Source: Psococerastis gibbosa (taxonomy: Eukaryota > Arthropoda > Insecta > Psocodea > Psocidae). Taken from it: 64,000 bases of DNA. Below, one piece after another: positions 49,201-61,529 of the stretch (position 1 is the first letter of the stretch; every line of letters begins with the position of its first letter). The stretch spans positions 10,637,344 to 10,701,343 of the forward strand of contig OZ020487.1 of assembly GCA_963971405.1 (NCBI GenBank), read 5' to 3'. The notes below the pieces were generated by a model, which had not been told where the DNA came from, searched no databases, and saw nothing but the letters and a program-made list of their open reading frames with translations. The position numbers were made by a program, and so were the translations under genes.

Positions 49201-50484
49201 AATTACTTAAAGGCTTATACGGGCTTTTTCACGTTTCTTTCCCTTTCCAGCCATATATCATTTAAGTTAATTAGTTAATTAAATTTATGTTAATTTAGGC
49301 GTTGTCACGTTAAACTATCGTCCGTAAACCGCCTTTACAACCGACTTATAGAGACAACCAATTTTTTTTCATCCTTAAATACTGAGAATTGCTATCAAAA
49401 ACTGTTTAAAGTAGCACACCCCCTAACCCCTTAAAATTTGGTCCAAACACAAAAGTTAAAGGAAAAGTCGGGGAAATATCCCATTTCATTTCAATTTTTA
49501 TTTACCCGTGGTTTATGTTGTGTTATGTAGATTTATATGACATAATATTTTATTTCATACCGTAGGGTATCTAAAAAATCAAATCGGCCCATTTTACAAT
49601 ATCTATTCTTAGTGCTGTTTCAATGCAGCAAATGAGATATTTTCCATATTTTTTACATACGGAATTATAATTTTTTCAACCATTTCATCCCAGGATACTG
49701 CTTTTGAAAGCTTGGCATACTATCATTGGCATTGCTAAGAATTCTATAGCAACCTGTATTGGTGTCATGACTAAAATTAATTAATATCCAATTAGGTTTA
49801 ATAAGACCGAAAAACAGATGAAAAACAATTCCACAGCCTAAAATTTGTAATGGACATGAATGGCTTACATGTCCATAAAAGCAATTGAAATGAGGGTTTG
49901 AAACGAGTATTTAAAATGTTTTCCAACATCCACCCTCTTCCCTCTCACAAACTCGCCTTTTTTCCATTCCTCCTCCTTCTTTAATTCTTAACTATCGTTC
50001 CATTCACGTTAGCATGATGTGTGATGCCTCATTGGACAGCTCTCTACTTGACGATTGATTTGACATCCATGACACCCCACAATACATAATTTACAGAAGC
50101 AGTGACGGCGAGGCCCGAAGGGCCGAGCTGCGTTTGGTCCGAGTTTCCTACGGTTCTCCTCCGTATTTAAGTAAACTTTCACTGCGTTCCATCTTCACCC
50201 CCATGTAATTTCTTAGTAAAAAGTGGCAACTATAGCCAATAAGCGTCCTCCCCCCCCCCAAACACGCCTTTTTCAATTCTTCTTCCTTCTTTAACTCATA
50301 ACTCCCGTACCATTCATGATACAATCGTGTGTGATAGCTCATTGGAAAGCTCTCGACGCGAGGATTCATTTGACACCCATGACGATACCCACCATGATCA
50401 GTGCCCATGAGCAGTGACCGCGAGGCCGAAGGCCGAGCTGCCGCCCGCGGCAGGCGCAAGTGTAGGAGCCATGTGGGGCCCGTA
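42363..50484 (+). repeat. Satellite unit 5 (8,122 bp)
   Basis: Its length equals unit 4 plus a 996-bp tandem duplication of the head region plus the 307 bp that units 3 and 4 have lost (present here at about 47031-47340). The roughly 290-bp deletion of units 3 and 4 is shared (48767). Near its 3' end it differs from units 3 and 4 by a few bases (for example CACAAACTCGCC where they have CACTAACTCGCC). Confidence 0.9.
43294..44289 (+). repeat. 996-bp segment, second copy
   Basis: A direct tandem repeat of 42298-43293. The junction (CGAAAAATC joined to GCGAGG) has little homology on either side, pointing to end joining or replication slippage, not exchange between monomers. Confidence 0.9.
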
Positions 50485-53400
50485 CCTACGACCACTCACT
50501 CATCAATAACTGCGAGGGCGCAGCCCGAGCTGCCGCTCGACAAATGGTCTTAAAAGATAGATAGGACCAAGTCGAGTGGGGGAAAAATAGAATCATCCCA
50601 ATCGGGCCAAAATTGGCCCAGTTATGACATTTTTCCCCAACCCCTGCAAAATTGCCAAAAAAAGTGCACATTTTACATTGGTTTTCCTATGCTGCGGAAA
50701 ACGCGATAACAAAAAATTGAGATCCGCTGCGGCCAAAATGGCTTCGTAGCGCTATTCGGCCAACCTTTCCCCAACTTTCCCCCCAGGTCTCATACCTATG
50801 TAAAATCTGACGGCTTCCAGATAATTAGCAAAGTGAAAAAGGGCAAAAATGCGAAAAAATGCCCATTTTCGACGAAAAAACGCGTTTTTCGGGGACGATT
50901 TTCGCGGGAAAAAAATTGATTCGAAAAATTTAAAACCACTTTGCTTCTTTCCACTATCCTTGCTCTTCTCAACAGTGTAAGTTATATTGCTGTCAGTCTA
51001 CCAGTTTCCCCACAGCTAGGTATGTAAGGGGGGTGTGCAAGAGGCCTACATGCGGGAAAAGGGTATACCCTGCTGTGCATGCTTTGAGATAAAAAATTCC
51101 ACAGCCTGCAATTTTTAACCGACATGAATAGTTAAGGGGTCGTTAAAGGCACTATAAATAGGGGTTGCATCCGAGTATACTAGGGGTGGTTCCATCATCC
51201 CCCCTCCCCCTTTAAAATCGGGTCAAACACGAAATTTCACGCGAAATTCTCAAAATTTTTCCCGTTTTCGATAATTTCGAAAAATCTACCCTTATTTTAG
51301 GGGTGCAAATGTTTTTTAAATTTTCAGTTTCGCATGTTGTTTACTAATGTAAACAAGTTATCAACAAATCATCCAATTTAGACCTACCATTTCGGCTACA
51401 GTGTGGATATTTTCAAGTTTCACGTTAAAAATGGCCAATGTTTTGCTTCCTATTTCTATTATATGCATTTTATATGGATAAAATGTATCACATATTGTAC
51501 TACTGTACCGGTTTAATGTCATTAACGTACAATATCAACATATTTTCCCAATTTAGGAACCCAAATTTTCGAACATATGTGTATTATAATGGCATGTTTC
51601 ATGTCCACTTTCGGTGCTTTACATACTCCATGGATCATGTTGCGTTTAGGGGACGTTTTTATCTTTTACTATCTTATCTTATACTATATGGTATCCAAAA
51701 AGGTCAAATAACCCTATATACATTACGTATTTTTCCAGCTATTTCAATGCCGCCAAGTGATAGAAAAATGACTATTTTCCTTATTCTCGGCATATTAATT
51801 TTTTTGCACCCACAATTACCAGGACTTAACTACGGAAGTATTTGCATAATGTTTAATTAAGTATCTGTAGCAATGCTATGGTAATTTAAGCCACCCACAA
51901 TGCTTTCAATACCGTAAAATAAATTCATTTTCAATTTTGGTGTATGAAGACCATAAAAGAGTTAAAAAATTATATACTCTGTAATATCCAAGTAGGACCA
52001 ACAATTATAGCTTCATTATAAGCGGCACAAATACAGCTATTTAGCAAATACAAACACATGACTTCTTCCTCCCCCCTTCCCCCTGAAATTTCGGTCGAGA
52101 CGCATAAAAACTCAAGGAATTCTCCCGTTTCTGCAGTTACAAATATTCCACTGTCTGCAGTTTTCAATACGCGAGGATGTTTAATGTGTCGTTGAATGCA
52201 GTATGAATGATGCTTTCAAGGGCGTATACAAGGGATGTTTTCATCATCCCCCCTCCCCCTGTAAAATCGGGTCAAACACGAAATTTCCCACTAAATTCCT
52301 GAAAATATTCCCGTTTTTGATAATTTCGAAAAATCAACCTTCTTTTTCGTGGTCAAAATGTATCGTAAATTTGCAGTTTCGCATGTTGTTTACTAACGTC
52401 AACAAACAATCAACAAATCATCCAATTTAGGCCTACCATTTCGGGTACATTGTGGATATCATCATGTTTTTATATTAAAAATGGCCTATGTTTTGCTTCC
52501 TATTTCTATAATATGCATTTTATATGAATAAAATGTATCACACATTATACTACTGTACCGGTTTAATGTAATTATCGTACATTATCCACATATTTTCCCA
52601 ATTTTAGAACCCAAATTTTCGAATATATGTGAATTTTGATGGCATGTTTCATGTCCACTTTCGGTGCTTTACATACTCCATGGTTAATGTTGCGTTTAGT
52701 AGACTTTTTATCTTTTATTATCTTATCTTAGACAATAGGCTATCCGAAAAAGGTTAATAATCCCATATACAATACTTATTCTTCGAGCTATTTCAATGCC
52801 GCCAAGTGATAGATAAATGACTATTTTCTGTATTCTCGGCATATTAATTTTTTTGCACCCGCAATTACCAGGATTTACCTACGGAAGCACTAGCTTAATG
52901 TTTACTATAGTATCTTTAGCAATGCTAAGGTAATTTCAGCCACCCACATTGCTTTCAAGTAAATTTCAAGTAAATTTGCAGTTTCACATACTGTTTACAT
53001 ATGTAAACAAAAAATCAACAAATGTTCCAATTTACGCCTACCATTTTGGCTACAGTGTGGATATCTTCAAGTTTCACGTTGAAAATGGCATATATTTGGC
53101 TTCCTATATCTATAATATGTAATTAATATGGATAAAACCTATCACTCATTATACTACTGTATCAGATTCATGTAATTAACGTACAATATCAACATATTTT
53201 CGCAATGTAAAATCCCAAAATTGCGAATATTTGTGTCTTTTTAGGGCATGTTTCATGTCCACTTTCGGTGGTTTACATTCTCTATGGTTTATGTTGAGTT
53301 TAGTAGACTTTTTATCTTTTATTATCTTATATAATAGGCTATCCGAAAAAGGTAAATAATCCCATATACAATACGTATTCTTCCAGCTATTTCAATGCCG

Positions 53401-56400
53401 CCAAGTGATAGACAAATGGCTATTTTCCGGTTTTTCGGCATATTAATTTTTTTGCACCCTTCTTTCCCTAGAATTACCAACGGAAACAGTTTAATGTTAA
53501 CTATAGTATCTATAGCAATGTCAAGCTAATTTAGGCCACCTATTATGCTTTCAAAACCGAAAATATAATTTAATTAATGTTCTATTTCGGATGCTTTCAA
53601 AACCGAAAATATAATATAATTAATGTTCTATTTCGGTGTATATAGACCAAGAAAGAGTTAAAAAATTACACAGTCTGTAATATCCAACTTAGGCCAACGG
53701 TTATTTTAAGCGGCTTAGTTACAACTTTTAAACGATTACAAACATATAACTACTTTCGACCCCCTTCCCCCTGAAAATTCGGTCAAAACACAAAATTTCA
53801 TGAAAAGGTCGGGGGAATCTCCCGTTCGATTTTGGTATTTATTTTCACCGTGGCTTATGTTGTATTTTGTAGATGTTTTTTTCACACATGATGTTTTACC
53901 ATATACTGGAGTAAATCAAAAAAAATTTAAAAACCCCCACATACAATACGTATTCTTCTAGCTATTTCAATGCAGCTATGTGGTAGATAAATAAATATTT
54001 TCCGGTTTCTCGGCATATTAATTTTTTTTCACCACTAAGTCCCAGGAATAACTAACAAATACTATTGCTTTATGTATACTATAGTATCTGTAGCAATGTT
54101 AGGCTAATTAAAGCCACCTATACTGCTTTCAAGACCGTAAAATTAATTAATATTCAATTTCGGTGCATATTGACGAAAAAATATATAAAAAGCATTCAAC
54201 TTAAGTTACAACTTCATTATAAGCGGCATAAACATAGGTTGGACACGAGTATAAAGACGTAACTTTCAACAACCCCCTTCCCTTTGAAATTCGGTAAAAA
54301 AAAAAAAAATCAAGAACATTTCGGGGAAATCTCCAGTTCAATTTTGGTATTTCTTGACTCCGTGGGTTATGTTGTCAATTGTTGATGTCGTTGGCATACA
54401 ATATTTTAGTTAATACAATAGGCAATCCAAGAAGGACAAATAACCCCACATACAATACGTTGTCTTCCAGCTATTTCAATGCCGCCGTATGATAGAATAA
54501 TAACTATTTTCCGAATCTCGGCATATTAACTTTTTTTGCACCCTTAAATACCTGAAATTGCTAACAAATACGGTTACTAAATGTTAAGCGAAGTACCTAT
54601 AGCAATGATGAGTCGTTTCAAGTCACCCGTCTTACTTTCAGACCCGTAAAAATAATTCATATTCAATTTGGGTGCATTAACCCTAATAAATAGACAAAAA
54701 ATTATACGGCCTGCAATAAACAGGTTAAGCCAACAATTATTCGCTCATTATAAGCAGCAAATATAAAGGTTTGAAACAAATATAAACACATAACATCCAT
54801 CAACCCCCTTCCTCCAGAAAATTCGACCAAAACGCAAAATTTCAAGAAAAAGTCAGGGAAATATCTCATTTGATTTAATTTTTTATTTACTCCGTGGTTT
54901 ATGTTGTGTTATGTCGATGGTTATATCACACATTACTTTATAAGGTCAAATAGGCCCATATACAATATGCATTCTTCGGGCTATTTCAATGCCGCTACTT
55001 AATAGAAAAATGACTATTTTCCGGTTTTTCGGCAGATTAATTTTTTTGCAGCCATAACAAAAACTATATTGGTTAATGTTTGGCAAAATATCTGTAGCAA
55101 CGATGATGAGTCATTTTAAGTAATTCTGCTTACTTTGAAAACCCTAAAAATAATTAATATTCAATTTAGGTGTATTAACACGAATAAACAGACAAAAAAT
55201 ATATACAGCCACCCACATTGCGTTTAGTAGACGTTTTTATCTTTTATTATCTTAGCTTATACTATAAACTAACCAAAAAGTCAAATAACCCCAAATACAC
55301 TACGTATTCTTCGAGCTATTTCAATTTCAATAGATAAATGACTATTTTCTGTATTCTCGAACATCAATTTTTTTTTTGCACCTTTTTTTCCCTAGAATAA
55401 CCAACGGAAGCTGTTGCTTAATGTTAACTATAGTATCTATAGCAGTGCCAAACTAATTTAGGCCACCTATTTTGCTTTTCAACCGTAAAAAGTATAAATG
55501 TTCAATTTCGGTGTATATAGACGAAAAAAGAGTTAAAAAATAATTCAGCCTGTAATATCCAACTTAGGGCAACACGGTTACTGCCTCATTATAAGCGGCT
55601 TAAATACAGGTTTTAAACAAATGCAGACATATAACTACTTTCAACCCCCTTCCCCCTGAAAATTCGGTCAAAACCCAAAATTTCATGAAAAGGTCGGGGA
55701 AATCTCCCGTTTGATATTGGTATTTATTTACTCCGTGGCTTATGTTGCATTTTGTAGCTGCATGTTTTTATCACGAATTACTTTAACATGTACTGTATTA
55801 AATCAAAATATTTTAAAACCCCCACACGCAATACGTATGCTTCAAGCTGTTTCAATGCAGCTATGTGATAGATAAATGAATATTTTCCGCTTTCTCGGCA
55901 AAATAATTTTTTTTCACCACTAAGTCCCAGGAGTAACTAACACATACTATTGCTTAATGTATATTATAGTATTTTCAGCAAAGATAGGCTAATTAAAACC
56001 AAGAATACTCCTTTTAAGACCGTAAAATTAATTAATATTCAATTTCGGTGCATATTGACGAAAAAATTGATATTCAATTCGACAGCCTGCAATTTTCAAC
56101 CGAAAATAATTTTTTATGTCTCATTAGAAGCAGTATTAATTGTGGCTTCAAACGAGTATAAACACATATTTTCAAATTCATACCTTCACCCCTAAAACGG
56201 GAGTGGAACACAAAGTGACGCATTTCCGGCAATCCCATTTGAATTGCGTGGGCGGGTTTAAAGCAATTTTTTGATGTAGAAGACCTATCTTAATAATTTA
56301 AATTATACCCATGTCTTCGTCCATTCTTCCTCTTTCATGGCATGATATGCCTTTTGATAATCAAGCAAGTGTTTTTGGCTTTGAGGGTGTAAAACGCCAG

Positions 56401-57780
56401 GGGGTGCGCACGATTTTCCTCAAGAAAGGCCTCTTTCGGCCGCGTTATTGTCTACCTATATATAAAAAATTAAAATTACTTAAAGGCTTATACGGGCTTT
56501 TTCACGTTTCTTTCCCTTTCCAGCCATATATCATTTAAGTTAATTAGTTAATTAAATTTAAGTTAATTTAGGCGTTGTCACATTAAACTATCGTCCGTAA
56601 ACCGCCTTTACAACCGACTTATAGAGACAACCAATTTTTTTTCATCCTTAAATACTGAGAATTGCTATCAAAAACTGTTTAAAGTAGCACACCCCCTAAC
56701 CCCTTAAAATTTGGTCCAAACACAAAAGTTAAAGGAAAAGTCGGGGAAATATCCCATTTCATTTCAATTTTTATTTACCCGTGGTTTATGTTGTGTTATG
56801 TAGATTTATATGACATAATATTTTATTTCATACCGTAGGGTATCTAAAAAATCAAATCGGCCCATTTTACAATATCTATTCTTAGTGCTGTTTCAATGCA
56901 GCAAATGAGATATTTTCCATATTTTTTACATACGGAATTACAATTTTTTCAACCATTTCATCCCAAGATACTGCTTTTGAAAGCTTGGCATACTATCATT
57001 GGCATTGCTAAGAATTCTATAGCAACCTGTATTGGTGTCATGACTGTAAAATTAATTAATAACCAATTAGGTATAATAAGACCGAAAAACAGATGAAAAA
57101 AAATTCCACAGCCTAAAATTTGTAATGGACATGAATGGCTTACATGTCCATAAAAGCAATTGAAATGAGGGTTTGAAACGAGTATTTAAAATTTTTTCCA
57201 ACATCCACCCTCTTCCCTCTCACAAACTCGCCTTTTTTCCATTCCTCTTCCTTCTTTAATTCGTAACTATCGTTCCATTCATGTTAGCATGATGTGTGAT
57301 GCCTCATTGGACAGCTCTCTACTCGGCGATTGATTTGACATCCATGACACCCCACAATACATAATTTACAGAAGCAGTGACGGCGAGGCCCGAAGGGCCG
57401 AGCTGCGTTTGGTCCGAGTTTCCTACGGTTCTCCTCCGTATTTAAGTAAACTTTCACTGCGTTCCATCTTCACCCCCATGTAATTTCTTAGTAAAAAGTG
57501 GCAACTATAGCCAATAACCGTCCTCCCCCCCCCCAAACACGCCTTTTTCAATTCTTCTTCCTTCTTTAACTCATAACTCCCGTACCATTCATGATACAAT
57601 CGTGTGTGATAGCTCATTGGAAAGCTCTCGACGCGAGGATTCATTTGACACCCATGAGGATACCCACCATGATCAGTGCTCATGAGCAGTGACCGCGAGG
57701 CCGAAGGCCGAGCTGCCGCCCGCGGCAGGCGCAAGTGTAGGAGCCATGTGGGGCCCGTAGGGCCCCTGTGGCGGAGACAC
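50485..57780 (+). repeat. Satellite unit 6 (7.3 kb)
   Basis: The head is 'beta' type without the 129-bp duplication. It keeps both segments lost in units 3 and 4, has the roughly 46-bp duplication near 53545-53635, and lacks the 15-bp duplication. C-tracts mark about 11 monomers, at about 51196, 52065, 52245, 53756, 54275, 54800, 55644, 56185, 56690, 57203 and 57525. It ends with a complete hairpin, then AT-rich unique sequence. Confidence 0.9.
57735..57780 (+). other. Terminal hairpin, array end
   Basis: The same 46-base palindrome, intact, at the last unit. It is followed by TTGTAATATATAATATAA, where similarity to the satellite stops. Confidence 0.7.
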
Positions 57781-58085
57781 TTGTAATATATAATATAATA
57801 TAATAAAAATAATGATAATTTTTTTTTTCTTTTCCGTGCCCAGTATCCCCTGGACAAGGAGCATATATTTACAAAATACAATAGACATACCATACCTCAT
57901 CCCCAAGCTAAAGCTTGATGGGACAAAGGACTTGTACAGTGCTGCTAAAACAAGATATTATCATATTATTTTTTCTTATTTAATATAATAATAAATAATA
58001 CTAATACTAATGGCGGCCTACTCCACGGCGTCACAATTGACGTCACATTCTATAGCCGTATGAACCCCATTTCTAACCATCAAAC
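57781..58085. other. AT-rich right border of the array
   Basis: A TA/TAA-rich stretch and a T-run (57821-57830) are followed by about 100 bases of moderate complexity with CCCAGTATCCCCTGGACAAG. No gene recognised. The T-run with adjoining sequence could be the reversed tail of a retroposed sequence, but nothing closes it. Confidence 0.4.
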
Positions 58086-58479
58086 TTAAGAGTGTACAGC
58101 CCATAGGAAAGTGGCAGCCCGAAATTTAATACTTTTTATTTTAGTTATTAAAGAATTGGCTCATCAAAGTTGTAGAAGACTACTTGATGCATCATATAAT
58201 AAGGTATTTTTTAGTTTTCGAAATTGTAGTTTTTTTATAAAATCGATTATACGTGAAAAGTTATTTTTTTATAAAATATTTGCATGTTTATGAAAAAAAC
58301 TACAATTTCGAAAATGAAAAGTATCTTATTATAATATGATGCATGAAGTAGTCTTCTACAACTTTGATTAGCCAAATCTTTAATTACAATTACAATTAAA
58401 ACATGCTTAGTTAAATAAATATCAAATAAAAAGTATTGAATTTCGGGCTGCCAATTTCCTACGGGCTGTACACTCTTAA
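58086..58479. mobile_element. Palindromic MITE with TTAAGAGTGTACAGCCC ends
   Basis: A 394-bp element. The left arm TTAAGAGTGTACAGCCC pairs with the right arm GGGCTGTACACTCTTAA. Similarity of the arms continues inward through GGCAGCCCGAAATTTAATAC and AGTTGTAGAAGACTACTTGA, and almost the whole element can fold back. TTAA at both ends is compatible with a piggyBac-like target, but TA is also possible. A fragment of the family lies at 12762. Confidence 0.8.
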
Positions 58480-58676
58480 ATTAACCCTACTAAATGAAGT
58501 TTTTTTTTTTTTTAACGGAAAAAAATCCTTTTGAAGTGTATAAAACAAATTTACTAATGCATTAAAATAGTTTTTAATTTTTTTTTTGTCAAGAAGCCTA
58601 TTGACTACAGTTTACAATTCATTCCTTAAAGAATTCGTGCGAGTGAACCCGTACATGCTTTCCTATTTATCAATTA
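58480..58676. other. Unassigned, with a fragment of the 62266 repeat
   Basis: A T-run at about 58500-58513 is followed by AT-rich sequence. The last 40 bases (CGAGTGAACCCGTACATGC and onward) resemble the start of the dispersed repeat at 62266 (ACTCGAACATGCTTTCC). The next MITE appears inserted at its end. Confidence 0.4.
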
Positions 58677-59017
58677 GGCGCGTTTTTCACCGACCTCTAA
58701 GTGCAAAATACACATACGGTGACGTGGTAGCAGGTATCATTAATAAAGGCGGGGTTTCCACCGACCTCTCATTGCAGAATGCAAATGACATTGACGGAAA
58801 TTTTGTTTTACTCTATGCCATAGTTAAAATTGATCAATGATCATAGAGTAAAATCACAAACAAACAAACTAAAATTAAAAAATAGCTTCATGAGATATGT
58901 TAAGTACAAACATTTTAATAGATGAGAGGTCGCTGGAAACCCCGCCTTTATTAATGATATCTGCTACCACGTCACCGTATGTGTATTTTGCACTTAGAGG
59001 TCGGTGGAAACCGCGCC
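58677..59017 (+). mobile_element. GGCGCC-MITE, third terminal type (GGCGCG ends)
   Basis: A 341-bp element with ends GGCGCGTTTTTCACCGACC and GGTCGGTGGAAACCGCGCC. Both arms continue with CTAAGTGCAAAATACACATA and GACGTGGTAGCAG. The GACGTGGTAGCAG and CATTGCAGAATGCAAATGAC blocks and the ACAAACAAACAAACTAAA centre are those of the copy 1/2 family, but the outer 20 bases differ. The flanks are TTA on the left and TTT on the right. Confidence 0.8.
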
Positions 59018-59040
59018 TTTGGATAGGTACTGTGCTACTT

Positions 59041-59105
59041 CAGGGATACATCCAGCCCATTTGGGGGGGGGGGGGAGGGGACAGCTCCCCCTGTATCCGT
59101 CTATG
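59041..59105 (+). mobile_element. Minimal CAGGGAT...MITE, about 65 bp
   Basis: The left end CAGGGATACATCCAG pairs with the right end CTGTATCCGTCTATG. The interior is little more than a G-run and a short C-run. It is a deletion derivative of the family at 8766. Confidence 0.55.
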
Positions 59106-59507
59106 TACTACTTAAATTTTAAATATTGGTCCTAGAGTTAAATTTCGGTTACCTCGAGTTTCCCTATTACAAAGCACTAAATTGAACTGTAGGGCGATTG
59201 CATAGTTGAATTGAATTGTGATACAAAGTACATACTATAGATAGCCTATACAACAAACAATATAAAACATCCTCTACTTACACTTATTAAATTATTTCCT
59301 TCATTGATTCTACTCATCACATCGATTTACTGTCACCACACTGCAGTTTGTCGTGGTGACCTTAACTAACTTACCGTATCTAAATTTTAAATGTGTTAAG
59401 GAAAAACATGGAGCAAAATATTACTGCATATGGAGGGGCCATCGGATCTCATATCAGGGGCTATATAGTAAAGTTAAGAATTATCTTTCTATACACACAA
59501 CTGACTC
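59106..59507. other. No recognisable feature
   Basis: Moderately AT-rich single-copy-looking sequence. A frame of about 100 codons (59353-59652) runs through the next MITE and shows no motif. Confidence 0.4.
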
Positions 59508-59642
59508 CAAGGGCAGATCCAGCGGAAAATTTAGGGAGGAGGGGGGTCACAAGTTGTATGTAAGTTATTGTTTTAACTATCTTATGAATTTATTTATTGG
59601 GCATGACCCCCTAACCCCTCCCCCCTCCCGTGGATCCGCCAT
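59508..59642 (+). mobile_element. Short MITE with GGCAGATCCA / TGGATCCGCC ends
   Basis: The left end AAGGGCAGATCCAGCGG and the right end CCGTGGATCCGCCATT are imperfect reverse complements, each with an adjacent G or C run. It is related in style to the GGATCCA family at 8766. Confidence 0.55.
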
Positions 59643-59721
59643 TACTCATTAGCGGTACCACCAGAAAAGTTTTCATGACGAATACTAATGTGAAGATTCA
59701 TCTGTGGTTTGGGGGTTATCC

Positions 59722-60200
59722 TTTTTTTTTTTTTGGCTTAAGGGTATACAGACAAATCCAATCTGGCAAAAGACTGCTATCGGGAGCTCACTGGACAACG
59801 AGGTTGCCCAGGTACCGTCTAAAACAGCTTGCCCAACATCCTACCACTTTTGTCCGATACTCTCCAGGAAGCGGACCACCTCCGTCAGCACCTCTTTGTC
59901 CAAGTCCTGGAGCACATCCATATACGACGTGAATGGCGGCAACTTCCCCTGGTCCTGCAACCTGCTAATAAGCTGTGTCCTCTCCCGGTTGTAGAGGGGG
60001 CGCTCAAAGGTGATGTGATCCGGAGTACACTCTTGATCCCCACACTCACAGAGAGGAGTCTCCCGGACACCGATCCGTGCTAGATGGCATGGGAAGGAGG
60101 CGTGACCCAGCCGCAGTCTTATGGCCGTGGTTTGGACCTTTCTTGGGAGAGGGTTTTTCCAGAACCAAGGTCGTTTTGGGATGTTCGGTTGTATCGCCTT
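59722..60200 (-). mobile_element. 5'-truncated LINE insertion, ORF2 C-terminal end with poly-A
   Basis: The minus strand reads PWFWKNPLPRKVQTTAIRLR, then LGHASFPCHLARIG, then LCECGDQECTPDHI, and stops near 59840. The RLRLGH...HL.RIG...C.CG pattern is the usual C terminus of insect R1/Jockey/I-like LINE polyproteins. A short 3' region ends in about 13 A residues (T-run 59722-59734 on the plus strand). The frame is nearly intact, so it is not very old. It is a different family from the element at 1754. Confidence 0.75.
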
Positions 60201-61529
60201 TAGGGTCGTGGTTCGGTATGCGTCCCTATTATCCTAAAAAATATTCTCTGTTCGAGAAGGTGGGAGTGTGAAGGTTTTTGCCACCTTCCAATTTTATTTA
60301 TTATTGGCATTTTGTTTTGTAATTGTAAACATATTCGATGGTCGTTTGAAGAAAAAAAAATCTTTAATATGAAAATTGATTTCATGGAGGTGCCGCCTTG
60401 CTGCATTACTGAATTCAGAATTCTTTACCCTCGTTTATTGTTACACAGTAAGATGGCATGCTGAAATGCATAGGGGTGACCTCATAGTGTTCCTCGAGAA
60501 AATGCGGCAAAATTAAGCTATTTAGATTGCACCTTGACCCAAGGTCAAGTGCGCAAGACTTAGTAATTCAATTGAAGACATATTTTTTATGGACCCAGGC
60601 CTATTTATACCCATACGTTCCTTGTCCAATGCCAACCCCATGGATTTCGGACATTATTTGTTTCCATATGCATTTTTGGCTATTGTTTTCGATGTCAACC
60701 TGCACCGGCAACAAGCGATAATGGACAATCTAAATCAAGCATTGACCCAATGAAACAGTTGAAAGCGGGACTAACTGCTCTTTTATTCTGCTGGCAGTCC
60801 TTTCAATTGTTCAATTTTGTTTTTCATTTGCAGCTATTTTCTTTTTTATATTGAAACCTTTTACCCTACAGCCTTGGCCATTTCCCTGTACGTTTCGGGG
60901 CCTTCCGCAACACTTACCTAATGTTTGGGTATAATATGTAGTGTCATGGCTCCATAGTAAAATCGAATAAATTTTTAATTTAAATTAAAATAACAGAATA
61001 CTAGACATGGCCTACAGACGTCTCAAAAAGGTACAAGTACATATAGTGAAGAACTTGCAGACAGACCAATTGGTCTTGCAAGACTTCAGACATCCTGACA
61101 AAAACATTAAATAAATAGAAAAAAAAAAAAAAAGTTGGTAACACCAAAGCTCACCTATGTTGTGGGTAGCGTTTACCAGTATAAGAATGACTACTCATAC
61201 TTTGTGGTGTGGCGTGGAACCAGGCAGTTCAGTTGGGGCCATGTTTAGTTTCGGTTACTACCATTTGAGTTTTTTTTAGTTTGATTTACTTACAAACTGA
61301 ATTAGAAATACAATTCTGCATTTGAAACACCAGAACCACCTTTCACTTGTTGTACTGCTTCCCTAGAAAGCGATGCGATGGTGGGAACCGGCCTAAATCA
61401 GTAATCAATAAATAGCATTGTAATGAACGCATAACACTGTCAATAATTGTATTGCATCAACCAACTTTTCACATTTTCATCCATCGTTTAAATGCTACAC
61501 TTCCTACTATATATGTGAACATGAGTTAA
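60201..61529. other. No gene recognised; one possible retroposed tail
   Basis: Single-copy-looking, AT-rich. At 61110 AATAAA is followed 3 bases later by about 15 A residues (61119-61133), the signature of a retroposed transcript end, but the body upstream is not recognisable. A TCAGTT motif near 61228 next to a GC-richer patch could be a start site; support is weak. Confidence 0.35.

Larger units (their letters stand above)
16173..57780 (+). repeat. Macrosatellite array of six 5.4-8.1-kb head-to-tail units
   Basis: Every unit starts with the same GC-richer head (CCTACGACCACTCACTCATC and onward), continues through AT-rich diverged monomers and ends with a GC-rich tail. Landmarks such as TCTTCGTCCA near 20080 recur at 27360, 34100, 40919, 49041 and 56314. 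Inside a unit, monomers of about 0.5-0.6 kb recur. Each typically has a C-tract (CCCCCTTCCCCCTGAAA), then ATTCGGTCAAA, TTTATGTTG, TTTCAATGCCGCC, CGGCATATTAATTTTTTTGC and a TAAGCGGC tail. Frames of 60-140 codons recur but change with substitutions and indels and show no domain, so I regard them as chance frames. This is a higher-order-repeat organisation. Confidence 0.95.

Noticed and set aside
16173..57780. CRISPR array or tandem gene cluster
   Set aside because: The spacing and length of repeats (0.5 kb and 5-8 kb), the eukaryotic context and lack of spacer structure rule out CRISPR; absence of conserved frames argues against a gene cluster.
59885..60083. Plus-strand frames near 59829-60083
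   Set aside because: They are antisense to the LINE C-terminal relic on the minus strand.
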